From assembly GCA_037951105.1 (NCBI GenBank), contig JBAMJV010009342.1, positions 17,501 through 81,500 on the forward strand: a DNA stretch of 64,000 bases, written 5' to 3'. Position numbers and translations under genes: made by a program. The DNA is from Echinarachnius parma (lineage: Eukaryota > Echinodermata > Echinoidea > Clypeasteroida > Echinarachniidae). Below, piece by piece: positions 1 to 10,900 of this stretch (position 1 is the first letter of the stretch; each line of letters starts with the position of its first letter). Below the pieces are notes generated by a model. That model worked only from the letters and a program-made list of their open reading frames with translations, had not been told where the DNA came from and searched no databases.

Positions 1-117
1 TTTAAAGCATATCACGTATACAGCAATAGTTTTTGTGCGTGATACCTCCTCGTGTGTATGATGAATAACACACCCCTTGTGAACGCATCGTAGCTAAACG
101 TCATAGTGTGGACGTGG

Positions 118-480
118 TTTGGCAAGATTGGTAGAGCGCACGCTTTCCAATCGTGAGATCCCAAGTTCGAACCCAGTGTATGCCCATCGCGTTTGTCCTT
201 CAGCAAGACGATTAATCCACTATTGCTGCTCTCTACCCAGGTGTATAAATGGGGACTGGGTAGGAGTGGAACGTGTATGCAATTGTACTTGTATATTGTG
301 GAGTGCGCCCTATGGCTGCCACAATGCCTTGCTCCTAAGGGAGCAGAAAGTGCACGTCATGTGCAGATTGATTATGAGTGTGTCTGATGACTGGGGTAAT
401 AATATCATTGTTAAGTGCTTAGAGATGATTATTAATCATATTAGGGGCTATATAAATTGAAACATTATTATTACTATTAT
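118..480 (+). mobile_element. tRNA-derived SINE, copy 1
   Basis: The head carries an A-box-like TTGGTAGAGCGC and a B-box-like AAGTTCGAACCC (internal RNA polymerase III promoter). A tRNA-unrelated body follows (TGTCCTTCAGCAAGACGA, then CTCTACCCAGGTGTA), and the tail ends in an ATT-rich simple repeat after AGCGCTT-like and GGGGCTATATAAATTGA segments. The same body recurs at 2893-3230. Short open frames across it are chance. Target-site duplications were not identified, so the ends are approximate. Confidence 0.75.
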
Positions 481-589
481 GAAAGCAATTGACCTACTAT
501 GTGGCTTGTACACAAATTAGGTTTTGATCACATTCATTTAGATCGAATTATTAATCATCGTGTAATTTCAATATTCTACCTTTTTGCAG

Positions 590-655
590 CATCAAACAGC
601 AAAAGGGCCAGAGCAGATGACAGTCTCAGCGACATTTGAAAAGATAGGAAGAAAG
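590..655 (+). CDS. EF-hand protein, penultimate coding exon
   Basis: A 66 nt, 22-codon exon starts after a TTTTTGCAG acceptor and ends at AAG|GTAAGG. It reads from HQTAKGPEQM to EKIGRK without a stop and, in phase 0, joins directly to the final exon at 1754 (ILREWKSIRR). The segment looks like the basic helix leading into a first EF-hand. Upstream exons lie outside the window. The exon is inferred from splice signals and frame continuity; no transcript evidence is available. Confidence 0.7.
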
Positions 656-1297
656 GTAAGGATTCTTTCTTTTGATATCACAGGTATTTTACAGACAAAC
701 GTGCTCCCCACGCCCTCCCAAATACTTGGTGGTTATGTTGCCCTTCATCCAATTCTTCTCTCCCCCCCCCCCCCCCCCCAAAAAAAAAAAAAAAAAATGA
801 TACAAAATTTTTAAATTACATTTAAACTGTATTACCATACCTTTATTTCATACTAATACAACATCAATTTTCATGTGGCTTTGGTGGTTTAAGTTTGTTT
901 AGTTCTGCTTTTCTTGCTAAGAAAACAATTTAATTCAAGTGAATATACTGTACTTTTCAAAAAGGTCCTTACACAGATGATTACTTTGTTCATAATTCGT
1001 CTTCGAATAGTTCTCTTTGTTTTAACCTCAACCATTTAACAGTTTTGTACTATATGTAATATAATTTGTATATAAGAAGCTGAAGTGTATGCACCCTCGC
1101 AGACTACATTGTCATGGAAACAGTATTGCACTCTAGTAAAATGGTAAACCGTAAATCACTGCCTAGCGTTATTCTGTATGAACTCCTAGCAAATGTGATG
1201 ATGTGTGTTAGTCGTAGAAAACTACAGAAGCTTTTCTCCTTTGTTGTTATTTATTTATCATTTATTATTTATTTACAATTCCCTTTTTTTCTTATAG
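656..1297 (+). other. Intron of EF-hand gene
   Basis: AT-rich intron with a poly-C/poly-A run at about 763-797. The segment around 1017-1060 (TTTGTTTTAACCTCAACC) is the first of several copies of intron sequence that recur after each exon copy downstream. No other feature is seen. Confidence 0.5.
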
Positions 1298-1363
1298 ATT
1301 CTCAGAGAATGGAAGTGTGACGGTGACGGCCATCTTAGCATCTCAAAGTTTTCCTTCCAATAA
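1298..1363 (+). pseudogene. Truncated duplicate of the EF-hand exon, copy 1
   Basis: After CTTATAG the sequence repeats the start of the real last exon (ILREWK), then has an internal deletion and resumes at CDGDGHLSI. It runs into a new ending SKFSFQ and a stop at 1361-1363. An intact acceptor precedes it and no donor is needed, so it could act as an alternative terminal exon giving a protein with a broken calcium loop. It could equally be a dead duplicate. The following intron sequence is also duplicated. Confidence 0.55.
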
Positions 1364-1517
1364 TTTTCTTTGTTTTAACCTCAACTACTTTGTTACCTTT
1401 TTTAGATAGATATTAGTGTACGGAATATTCTTTTGTATTACATGCTTTATGAAATATGTTTTATTGTTATCTATCATTTATCTTTGTTATTTATTTAAAT
1501 TCCCTTTTTTCTGATAG

Positions 1518-1613
1518 ATGCTCAGAGAATGGAAGAGCATCAGGAGGGCGTTCAAGAAGGCCGATCTGAACGGGGACAGCCATCTCAGCATCCCAGAGTT
1601 TTCCTTCCAATAG
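1518..1613 (+). pseudogene. Truncated duplicate or alternative last exon of EF-hand gene, copy 2
   Basis: Behind a CTGATAG acceptor, 32 codons repeat the real last exon almost exactly (MLREWKSIRRAF through NGDSHLSIPEF), then switch to SFQ and a stop at 1611-1613. The loop reads DLNGDSHLSIPE, with the usual glycine at loop position 6 changed to serine. Copy 1 ends with the same SFQ-stop, so the truncation probably predates the second duplication. If spliced to 590-655 it would give a one-EF-hand isoform. Confidence 0.55.
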
Positions 1614-1753
1614 TTATTTTTGTTTTAACCTCAACTGTTTTGTAACATATATTTAGATCAACATATTTTCTTTATTAGGTGCTTTACAAAATATGTTTTG
1701 TTATTTATAATCCCTTATGTATTATTATTTATAATTTCCTCGTTTTCTTCTAG

Positions 1754-1969
1754 ATTCTCAGAGAATGGAAGAGCATCAGGAGGGCGTTCAAGAAAGCCGA
1801 TCTGAACGGGGACGGCCATCTTAGCATCCCAGAGTTCCGCAGCATCCTCTCCGACATGAACGTCCGCATCAACGACGACGACTTCTACTACATCATCAGC
1901 GAGATCGATCAGGACATCGACGGCACGATCTCGTACGACGAGTTCTTTGCGCAGGTCATGCCGTCCTGA
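1754..1969 (+). CDS. EF-hand calcium-binding protein, last coding exon
   Basis: The acceptor TTCTTCTAG opens a 72-codon exon ending at TGA (1967-1969). It encodes two complete EF-hands. The first loop is DLNGDGHLSIPE and the second is DQDIDGTISYDE; both have acidic or polar ligands at positions 1, 3, 5, 9 and a glutamate at 12, so both should bind Ca2+. The protein ends DEFFAQVMPS. Codon use is GC-rich at third positions, unlike the AT-rich surroundings, which supports real coding. The family is calmodulin-like or EFCAB-like; the exact orthologue cannot be fixed from the C-terminal part alone. Confidence 0.9.
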   Translation: MLREWKSIRRAFKKADLNGDGHLSIPEFRSILSDMNVRINDDDFYYIISEIDQDIDGTISYDEFFAQVMPS

Positions 1970-2138
1970 TCACGATATCATCAGCAAGATCAATTAGGAC
2001 ATCGATGGGACTTTCTCGTACGACGAGTTCTTTGCGCAGGTCATGCCATCATGATCACGATATCATCAGCAAGATCAATTAGGACATCGATGGGACTTTC
2101 TCGTACGAAAAGTTTTTTGCGCAGGTCATTTCCATGTG
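1970..2138 (+). repeat. Two decayed tandem copies of the EF-hand exon tail
   Basis: Just after the stop, about 75 bp of the exon's 3' end (ATCATCAGC through TTCTTTGCGCAGGTCATG) is repeated twice in tandem. The copies carry an in-frame TAG in place of a codon in the loop, so they cannot extend the protein. They probably lie in the 3' UTR. Confidence 0.85.
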
Positions 2139-2572
2139 ATGATGATTGATATCACTCATAAAGACATTAATTACCATACTGTTTTGTGTAGCAGGCTGTA
2201 CATAGACAATGCATGGGTGGCTGGTAGAGACTTGCCAAAGGATGCACATGTACTCTGGTCATACCTAGTTGTATGGCATGTAAATGGTCATACCTAGTTG
2301 TATGACCATTTATATTGTAGATGTGATTGATAAATGCATGCTTTGTAGCAGGACATTTTTTCATGTCATGCAGTTGTAGCGAGATCCAATGGGAGGTGAC
2401 CTATTCAATTTAGGGACTTTTTTATGCATTGGCCAGATAGCAATTAACCAGGGGCTGATAGCTTTTGGTCTGGCCATACATGTACGTCGTTCCATCACAA
2501 TCAAGAAAACATATGAAGGATGAATATCAAACTTGGAACATGAATTGAAAGGAAGGAGTGGCTACCATCTAA

Positions 2573-2791
2573 TGCCCACCGCACACAGAGCCGACTCGAC
2601 CTGATCCGACTGGTTTTCAGTCAGGCTAGAGTCAGTTTCGCTCAGTCGTAGCCGATCCAACATGTTGAATCGGCGAATGATCTCCCACTTACTCTTGTTG
2701 GTAAAACAGGAGTCCTGAGGCAACGTATACTGAGCTGAACCGACTGAAAACCAGTCGGATCGGGTCGAGTCGGCTCTGTGTGCGGAGGGCT
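2573..2791. mobile_element. Foldback MITE, family D copy 1
   Basis: Long inverted arms: CCGATCCGACTGGTTTTCAG-type sequence on the left and its reverse complement on the right, with ends related to AGCCCTCCGCACA. A shorter copy lies at 5561-5725. It has no coding capacity. Confidence 0.75.
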
Positions 2792-2892
2792 TTATGAGAG
2801 TGTCATGTGTAATGGGTTCAGGCCTCCGGCTTTCAATACGATGCGAAAAGATGGTGATGTGAAGTATTAAATATTAAGAGATACATGTACTT

Positions 2893-3230
2893 GTAAGCAG
2901 AGGAGTAGCTATGGGGGTACGTATAGAAAGAAATCATGAGATCCAGAGTTTGAACTCTACCCACCGCGGTTGTCCTTCAGCAAAACAATTTATCCACAAT
3001 TGCTGCTCTCTACCCAGGTGTAAAAATGGGGACCCGGTAGGAGGTGAAAGCCTTTATGTGAAGGATCTTCTCAATGAGCCGCTTGGAAGGAATGCTCCCC
3101 AGGTAGTGGAGATGGTGCACGCAATGTGTGCTGGTTTGCATTGTATCCTTTGACCAGGGTAATAATATCATTGTAAAGCGCTTAGAGATGATTATCAATA
3201 TATATAAATCAAGTATATTATTATATTATT
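2893..3230 (+). mobile_element. tRNA-derived SINE, copy 2
   Basis: The tRNA-like head is degenerate but the body is clear (TGTCCTTCAGCAAAACAA, CTCTACCCAGGTGTA). The tail AAAGCGCTTAGAGATGATTA is followed by an ATT-rich end. It is the same family as 118-480, with a different middle segment. Confidence 0.75.
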
Positions 3231-3691
3231 TGTCGACCTTTCATAACTACTCACATCTTACAAATATCTGTGTCAAAAAAACATGTGACAATCATGTCTT
3301 GGTGTGAAAATTTTTTTTTCTTTCATACAGAATTTTTTCTCCTTGGTCAAAATATTAATTTCATAATCTTTTATTGGGTGCTAGAGTAAATGCTGTGTGA
3401 TATCTGTGCAGCAGTTGAACAATCACAAGATAAGTTGCCTATGCAGAAAAGAGGATTTTACTTGTCTAATAATTTCAAACTTTAAGAAATAAGATGTTTG
3501 AAAAAAGGTTTGATAATGGTTGTATTTAATGGCAGAATCTGTACATGCATCTAATTGTTATTTGATCCAGTTGTATTTTGAACATTATTGAACAAATTTG
3601 GCTTTTCATTCCTAAGAGAGTATTCAATGAATCTTGTCATACTTTGAATTTCTTTGAGTTGATGTAGTACCAGGAACATTACTCCATCTTC

Positions 3692-4023
3692 TAATGCACT
3701 TGCGCTGGCCCGGGGCCAGTGAAATTGCACTTCGGGCCAGCAAAAATGTATAAAAGTCATATTTTGGTGGCCCGATCGGGCAAGCAGATTTTCAACCGAC
3801 ATTGACAAAATTAGAAAAGCTTGTTTTCTTCCATGTCATGCTCCATCTATAATCACAGTTTAAATCAGGAAAGAGATTACAAAATGTTGAATAATAAAAA
3901 GTTTACCCATGAAATAACATTTTGGGGCCAGTAAAAAATGTGTTCGGGCCACCAGAAAAGGGGAAGAAATTATTTCACTGGCCCGACCGGGCCACTTACA
4001 AAAAATAGAAGTGTGGAGCCCTG
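3692..4023 (-). mobile_element. hAT-like MITE, family A (GGGCCAGTGAAAT type)
   Basis: Reading the - strand, it begins CAGGGCTCCACACT and contains the family signature GGCCCGATCGGGC and GGGCCAGTGAAAT. The far end is degenerate. Better preserved copies lie at 34727-35064, 45946-46243 and 52266-52523, and those define the ends and target duplications. Confidence 0.7.
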
Positions 4024-4393
4024 TATTATGTATTGAAAAGTGACAATTATTTTGGCTTACTGCAAACAGCCGTTTGTTGATTTGTATTTTTTTTGTTATA
4101 TAAAATGTTTAGAAATACTTTCGTTAATTCCGTCCACATGTTTAAAAATGTCCCTATCTTTCTGAAATACTGTGTTATTTACACGATTGGATACAGTCAT
4201 GAAATACACACGTTTAAGAAATATATTGTATGTTTGTTGCTGATTTCTTGTAGCTGAAATGTGTATAAAATCGTCATGTTCCAAAATACAAAGGAAACTA
4301 AAGATGACTTTTGGGTGAGACTTGCTGAATCACATCGTTAAAGATTGTTGAACACTACTTTTCAACCATCTTTATAATCAGCTTTTTAACATA

Positions 4394-4630
4394 TGTGACC
4401 AGCTATAGCAAAACCAGGCACTTTCGGTAAAAATCAAAATGTAGATTTTCATACCATTACAAAGGCCTCATCACAAGCTTTCATTTGATGCTTTGTTCTA
4501 ATTGGCGAAGATATGATCGTTTCAATTTTACGATCATAGCTCTTTTACACAGATTTTGTGAACTTAAAATGCCCATTTCTTCAAAACATAAATTACCGAG
4601 AAGTGTCTGGTTTTGCGATAGCCGGTCACA
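4394..4630. mobile_element. MITE family B with TA target duplication
   Basis: Terminal inverted repeats TGTGACCAGCTATAGCAAAA and its near-complement at the right end are bounded by TA on both sides. The interior is AT-rich. Copies are at 16292-16683, 43236-43488 and 51392-51657. TA flanks fit a Tc1/mariner-mobilised element. Confidence 0.85.
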
Positions 4631-4789
4631 TATTATGCAGAAACTGAAAAAAGCCCATTTTGCCATTTTATAGTTATTACCTTTTAAATACATGCATGTT
4701 AAACCGTACTGATTGTGTATCCAGATGTATTTAATTTGATCTTATGAATCTAAGTATAATATATATGTTTGTGTTGTTTTTAGCAGGTA

Positions 4790-4997
4790 CTGTAAACGTG
4801 GTAATATTCGCGGTGCTTTCATTTTCGCGGATTTCTCGCTGAAATCGGCGTCTGCGAACATTAAATTATATTCATTTCCATTTACTTAATATCATTTTGA
4901 TGAGGGTCTTACGATCGGCCGCGAAATTAAAAACCTGCGAATGTGTTTTTGCGTTGCTCAGCGCGAAATATTAATCGCGCGAAAATAACGTTTACAG
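4790..4997. mobile_element. MITE family C with TA target duplication
   Basis: The ends are CTGTAAACGT and its complement ACGTTTACAG, flanked by TA. The interior has several CGCGGATTTC and GCGAAAT stretches that pair across the element. Other copies are at 50241-50435 and 63131-63324. Confidence 0.85.
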
Positions 4998-5216
4998 TAA
5001 TTGAAATGGTAAAAAAAATGCATAATATATAAATCATCTTTTTTGTTCATTGGTGAATGAAAGAAGCTGGTTACAATTCTAAGTTATTTCTGAAATGAAT
5101 TTAATAAAGAAATGAGGCTACAAAAAGGAAATTTGTTTGGAAAGGGGTAGATTTGTTTAGTCCTAAAAATTTTTTTTTTTTTGAGTACAAGTATATTGGC
5201 AAACTATTTTTATGTG

Positions 5217-5259
5217 ATAGTAAATATATTATCCATTGCGGATATAGTATCGGAAATAA
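5217..5259 (+). repeat. 43 bp exact duplicate of 30549-30591
   Basis: The sequence beginning ATAGTAAATATATTATCC is identical over 43 bp to one in an intron 25 kb away. It has no inverted repeats or coding content. Confidence 0.9.
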
Positions 5260-5560
5260 ATATTTTGTATGTGCCTTCAACATTCAGACACTATATTTGT
5301 ACATTTATGATGAAAATGGGTGCATGTATTTAATGCTATATTTGAATGTATTATTAAGTATTGAAGTGGTGTAGATTATGTGTTAAGAAATTTGTACTAA
5401 CTCAAATGTTTATATTGTATTCATTGTATTATGTAAATAAGCAGAATTTTGTACAAAATATAAAAATGAAGTACATAAATCATTTGATTAAAATCAGCTG
5501 ATAAGGAATACAAAAATTGTCTCAGAAAATGTTTTTTTCATGAAATCTGTGGTACCTGTT

Positions 5561-5725
5561 AGCCCTCCGCACAGACCGACTCTACCCGATCCGACTGGTT
5601 TTCAGTCAGGCTAGAGCCTACTGGCTCATGACCGGCAAAACAGGAGTCCCGAGGCAACGTATACCGAGCTGAACCGACTGAAAACCAGTCGGATCGGGTC
5701 GAGTCGGCTCTGTGAGAGGAGGGCT
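5561..5725. mobile_element. Foldback MITE, family D copy 2
   Basis: Ends AGCCCTCC and GGAGGGCT, with long pairing arms containing GACTGGTTTTCAGTC. It is shorter in the loop than the copy at 2573-2791 and better preserved at its ends. Confidence 0.85.
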
Positions 5726-5745
5726 CGAGATTAGCAATTTTATCT

Positions 5746-6137
5746 AGGGATCTAGTAACATTGTCCAAATCCTCAAAATCCAATTGGAATTCTAGTGGAA
5801 CCGTTCCTGCATACCTTGTTGTATTTGTATTAACAATAGAAGAATAGGTGTAGTTAGTCAGATTTTCCTTTTGTACTTGAACAGATATTTACGATTGAAG
5901 TGTTCAGATGTTAAACTATCCACTGGATAGTTGTAACCATATAAAAAGTAAGTGCAATGAGTTAGTGGATATCGCTTTGCATTTTTGCTCATTACTTGGC
6001 CAAATAACATTCATTTAACTTGAAATTTTCACACAATCCCCAGTGGACATATCAGACAACACCAATACTTGGTATACATTTTATCACCCATTCATCACCT
6101 TTTGCACATGTCAACAGAGTTACCAGATCCCTTTAAC
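5746..6137. mobile_element. MITE family G
   Basis: The terminal repeat AGGGATCTAGTAAC is opposed by GTTACCAGATCCCTTTAA. Related copies are at 15819-16243 and 60738-61124. The interior includes the shared segment TTCAAGTTAAATG / CATTTAACTTGAA. Confidence 0.75.
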
Positions 6138-6351
6138 ATAATATCCACACATACATGTGCATGCTATTCAACGAACACAAATGGCCACTAGTTCACATAT
6201 ATGCAGTGGAACCTCATAACAAGGAGCTTGGAAGCCAGAACTTATTAGAAATTAGCCTTTTCTATCAAGGTAAATAAACAATGGAATATAAAGAACTTGG
6301 ACCAGTAAAACTACCTTGTTATTATTATGGTTTGTTTGTTTTTTCCACATC

Positions 6352-6500
6352 AGAGCCCCGTTTCAAAAAAACATTTGCCATTGTTGTAAGTGTCCAATAA
6401 TTGTAACTACCATGGCAACAGCTAAAATGCTCAATGCTGATTGGCTGTTGACCTACTACTAGTTACAATAATTGGACACAATAATTGAAGTTCCACTGTA
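6352..6500. mobile_element. Foldback MITE, family M
   Basis: The inverted arms centre on GTCCAATAATTGTAACTA and TAGTTACAATAATTGGAC. The same element at 45890-46345 is interrupted by a family A MITE; this uninterrupted copy shows the empty site. Confidence 0.7.
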
Positions 6501-7344
6501 TCTTCCATTTTCTCAATTACTCATGCAACTATGTACAAAATTTACAGAAATGGGAAAAAGAAAGGAAATAAACGAAGTTCTGTACAAAATTTCAAAACAT
6601 TTATTTTGCAGACGGGCAAAAAAAGTTGTGGCTAAAGAAAATTAAATTATACAGAAATCAAGTCAAATACATAATGGGTTACATCTAGAGCATGTACATC
6701 AATCGGTGAAACGTGAAATTATCATATTACATAATGTGCTAGAATAAACATAAAATTATGAAAATTTTGCGCTTCTCTGCCATCATGGATACCAAAGTTT
6801 GTGGCTTGATTTAATTACTTTTTTCCATTTTTAATTAGGACACCTAATCATGATAAATGATAGTTTTGTTAGTGTAAAATCTACCTGCGGCAACCCGTCG
6901 ATGGCTCATTTACAGATCCTGAATGAGATTCCTACACGTTTTAAATTGCCTTTTGACAAAATATTACATTCCAAAAGAAAATATGTTTGAAGTAATTTGA
7001 AGTGCTAATGAAGAATTAATTTATGAAAAATAGACTGGAATGCTTTAAATCAAAAGTTAATTTAGACCTCTACTACAAGTCTACAACTGTAAAACAAAGC
7101 ATACAAACAAAGAACAGTATTTACAGAATACATATCGTACAGTAAAGAGATAGTAGAGAAAATGTGATTTTGGACTTTCAGTGATTCAAATACTAGACCC
7201 AAAACCCTAATGGTAACATTCCTACCGATAAACTGGAAACATACATTTGTGATGATTTGAATGTATCCTACAAAATGTGTCTTCAGATAAAGCATCCTTT
7301 CTCTGTATCTGGTGATAGATTGTGTTTCCATAAGTATAGCCTAC
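6501..7344. other. AT-rich intergenic DNA
   Basis: No supported gene or clear repeat. The open frame on the minus strand at 7062-7331 has no recognisable domain or splice support. Confidence 0.5.
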
Positions 7345-7435
7345 CACACACCTGCAGGCCCAGGGCCACCATATGTCATTGCTGCTAAATTCCACTGGCC
7401 CACAATGGGCAACCAAATATAAAAGAATGTGTTAT
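7345..7435. mobile_element. Fragment of family A MITE
   Basis: Degenerate GGCCCAGGGCCACC and CCACTGGCCCACAATGGGC segments match the interior of the hAT-like MITE family. Confidence 0.5.
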
Positions 7436-7439
7436 GTTT

Positions 7440-7875
7440 CCCTTTTGTTTAAGGGCCACCAGATTCAAGAATTGAACAAATCTTGTAGTTTTGACTTTCG
7501 CGACTGGGCCAAAAGGCAAAATAGTTAAATCTCTAGCATTTGGGTTATGAGCAGGTGAAGAATATGTTGCTGATGTGGTAGACGCTACATAGCTGCTGCT
7601 TGTTTCCCTTTGTTTAGGGGCCACCAGATTCAGGAATTTAAACAATCTTGTTGTTTTTACTTTCGCGACTGGGCCAAAAGGCAAACAAGTTTATTTCTAG
7701 CATTTGGGTTATGAACAGGTGAAGGATTTGTTGCTGTTTTAAAAATCTTGTTGTTTTTACTTTCGCGACTGGGCCAAAAGGTAAACAAGTTTAATTCTAG
7801 CATTTTGGGTTATGAACAGATGAAGAATATGTTGCTGATTTGTTGCCGATGTGGTAGACGCTACATAGCAGCTGC
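7440..7875 (-). repeat. Tandem duplications of the SNRPE 3' end
   Basis: The block containing TTTCGCGACTGGGCCAAAAG and GGGTTATGAACAG is present three times. The segment GATGTGGTAGACGCTACATAG, which on the minus strand holds the last SNRPE codons and stop, occurs at 7573 and again at the real stop. The 3' UTR and the last codons have thus been copied downstream. A possible AATAAA (minus) lies at 7690-7695. Confidence 0.8.
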
Positions 7876-7925
7876 TTGTACATTCTGAATCAGCGTGATG
7901 TTGTCTCCCTTTAGAAGTATCCGGC
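7861..7925 (-). CDS. SNRPE: SNRPE exon 5 (last)
   Basis: The acceptor CCTTGCAG precedes GC|CGG. It encodes [20 protein letters not shown] then TAG. This is the Sm2 motif with the conserved RNA-contacting KGDN. Confidence 0.97.
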
Positions 7926-10900
7926 CTGCAAGGGTTATAGAAAAGAACAAAATGGAGTTGATGAGATTAATTTACTTATTTTTAAAAGTTCTATAATATC
8001 CAAAGCTCATTAAAAATCTTCTTTCTTTTTTTTCCTGTTACTTTTTTTGCATTTCTTTATTTTTCCGGTATTTCTGAAATTCTCTAAAAGATCCTTTTCT
8101 GGTATATAACTTGTTATAACAATATTATACGGTACCAAAAGCGACAGAAATCCAGCCAAGACATACTTTGTTGATTGAGTGAACTATTTTCCTCATTTTC
8201 TCAACTTCAATTTATGCATATATTTAATTATTTAGTTGCCCAATCGGGCAAGCACACCAGACAATTTATGACATTTTGCTTGCCTGACACCAATTTTTAC
8301 TTGCCCCGGGCAAGCGGGCAAAGTGCTAGTGTCGAGCCGAGCCCTGAATAATCTCAATGATAAAGATATTTGTAAAACCATAGCTGGCATGAAAGAGCCC
8401 CCCTAGACATACAAGCAGGGATCGACACTAGCACTTGCCTGCTTGCCCTGGGCAAGTAAACATTTGTGTCGGGCAAGTAAAACCTTATAAATTGTCTAGT
8501 TTGCTTGCCCAATCAGGCAACTAAATATTTGTTCAACTGCAAGATGACAATGAATTTCATACGTGTTAATCTCATCTAGAAGTAAGAGGGCAAGTAATTG
8601 TTAGATTGGGGCAAGTAAAATGTCAAAATGTATGATTTTACTGGGCCAGTAAAGAAACAAGTTAGTGTGGAGGCTTGCTTTATTCATTTATAACCTCACC
8701 AATTGGTTTCCTCGTCTTGTTCTTCTTGTGGTACTCCTCAGCATCATCTAGTACGACGTTCATGTACTCATCAAATCCCTGTTCACATGGGGAAAAACAG
8801 CATAAAATTTATTAGTTTGATATGAGCATATTCCCTCACTTATGAAATGGTAAAAAGATAAATTATTCAATCGTATTATATCAATGTGAATGTACTATAG
8901 AAAGCCAATGTCTTGACTATTCCCATGTACTCATTAGTACACTCGTAAGTGGTGGTAATTAATTGTATTGATTAAGAATTACAAAACAGTTCACAAAATG
9001 CTGGGCATCTATTTGATATGATCACACAACGGTACCAAAACAGATAATTTTGTGTTGTTCTTTGCCTGGTGGTCCCCTTCAAGACAGCTGAACTCTTTAG
9101 ACTAGGTTCCATAAGTAAAGTAAATACTGAAGATTCAACTCGTGGAGCCACACAATACTTACAATGATATGTCCCTCAATCCTCAGGTTGGACTGGTCGT
9201 ACAGCCAAATCTGAACTTTTGACCTCTGCGCAAGATAAAGAGAGACAAATACAAATTTTAAATTAATGATAGCTATAATACAGGGTTCATGTTTTTCCAT
9301 GAACTTTACAGCAAGAATTACATGACTTGTACCATGACTTTTTACCACAGTACATAAACAAGCTTATTTGATTTTTTCAGTACTTTTTTTTCTTGCTTTG
9401 TTCTTCCTTGATTTGTATTTCAGTGCTGAAGAAATTGCAGATAAAATTAAATTCCATGACTTTCCATGACCGATGAGATCATTTTACAATTTCCCCCGAC
9501 TTTCGAGGCCTGGAAAACAAAACAGTCAAATTGTCTGACTTTCCAGGTTTTCCAGGCCATGTGTGAACACTTGTAATAATAATGATGCTGATCCACCATT
9601 TGTATTGCAACATCTATAAATTATTTTCCAAAGCACATTATATAAATATAAGTCATCTTTATTTGTCAAATCAAAGACGTCACAATAACCCAGGCCCATG
9701 AAAAATATTACAAACATTATGTATGCATGGTGGCATTTTTGTCAAATAATAAAATTGTCTTGAAATTATTAGACAGCATTTATTTGAAAAGGAAATTGAA
9801 AGTGTTTTAGACTTGAATCTTCTTTTGGTGTAAAATGTACAGAAGAATCTCAAGAGACATTTCCATTTTGAAACAAAAATGGGAAAGAAACTGAAAAAGG
9901 AATTCTTTACCAAACTGTGCCCACGACTTGGCATGCATGAAAAAAAGAACTGATGCTCTATGCAATTTGTAGAGCATTCGTTCTTGCCAAGACGTGGGCA
10001 CAGTTTGGTAGAGAATGCAGTGAAAATGTTCAAATACTTACATTTTGAAGATACCTGAAAATCAAGTTCTGGAATCAACAATGATGTTAAACAAGGTCAA
10101 GGAAAATAACAAGAAGTCAGACTACAGTTATAAAAGTTATACTGAGAAAAGTTTACAATTTTGAATTATTTCGTTATTAAAACATGATTGCCGAGATTAT
10201 TACATTGGCAAAATTAGAACATAGGCAGCTAATCCAGGCCTAATCCATTGAGATAAATAATAACATGGCAGGCCGATCCTACCAACTATTCCTTCTCTGT
10301 AATTACATTGTACATTATGTAGACCTACATGTACCGAATGGTTTGTTTAATGTTACTTACAGTACTATAGTACAAAGTAACGTACCGAATGGTTTTTTTA
10401 TATCAGGGCTCCACACTCACCCTTTTAGTCAGTGGCCCTGTCGGGCCAGTGAAATTGTTTTTTCCCCCCTATTCTGGTCGCCAAAAGGAAATTTACTGGC
10501 CCCAAAATTGTATTTCATGAGTCAGCTTTTTACTATTTAAAATATCACTCTTTCCTAATCAAACCTGTGATTACAGATGAAGCATGACATAAAAGAAAAC
10601 AAGATTTGTTTCATTTTGTCAATGTCGGGTTGAAAATCTGCTTGCCCAATCGTGTCACCAAAATATGACTTTTATACATTTTGCTGGCCCCAAGTGCAAT
10701 TTTACTGGTTATATGATGATCAGAACGACCTGCCAATAAACGGGCAGTTTGAACTATGGTTGGAAAGATGCCACAGCTGATTGCAAAATGGGGAGGGGGG
10801 GGGGGGGGATCAGTGAAAATGCTGTCAAAGAGAGCAGCCATGTAGTGGAGCACAGGAATTGGTGAGCTGAATTGTTGGCTTTAACTGAATATATCAATAA

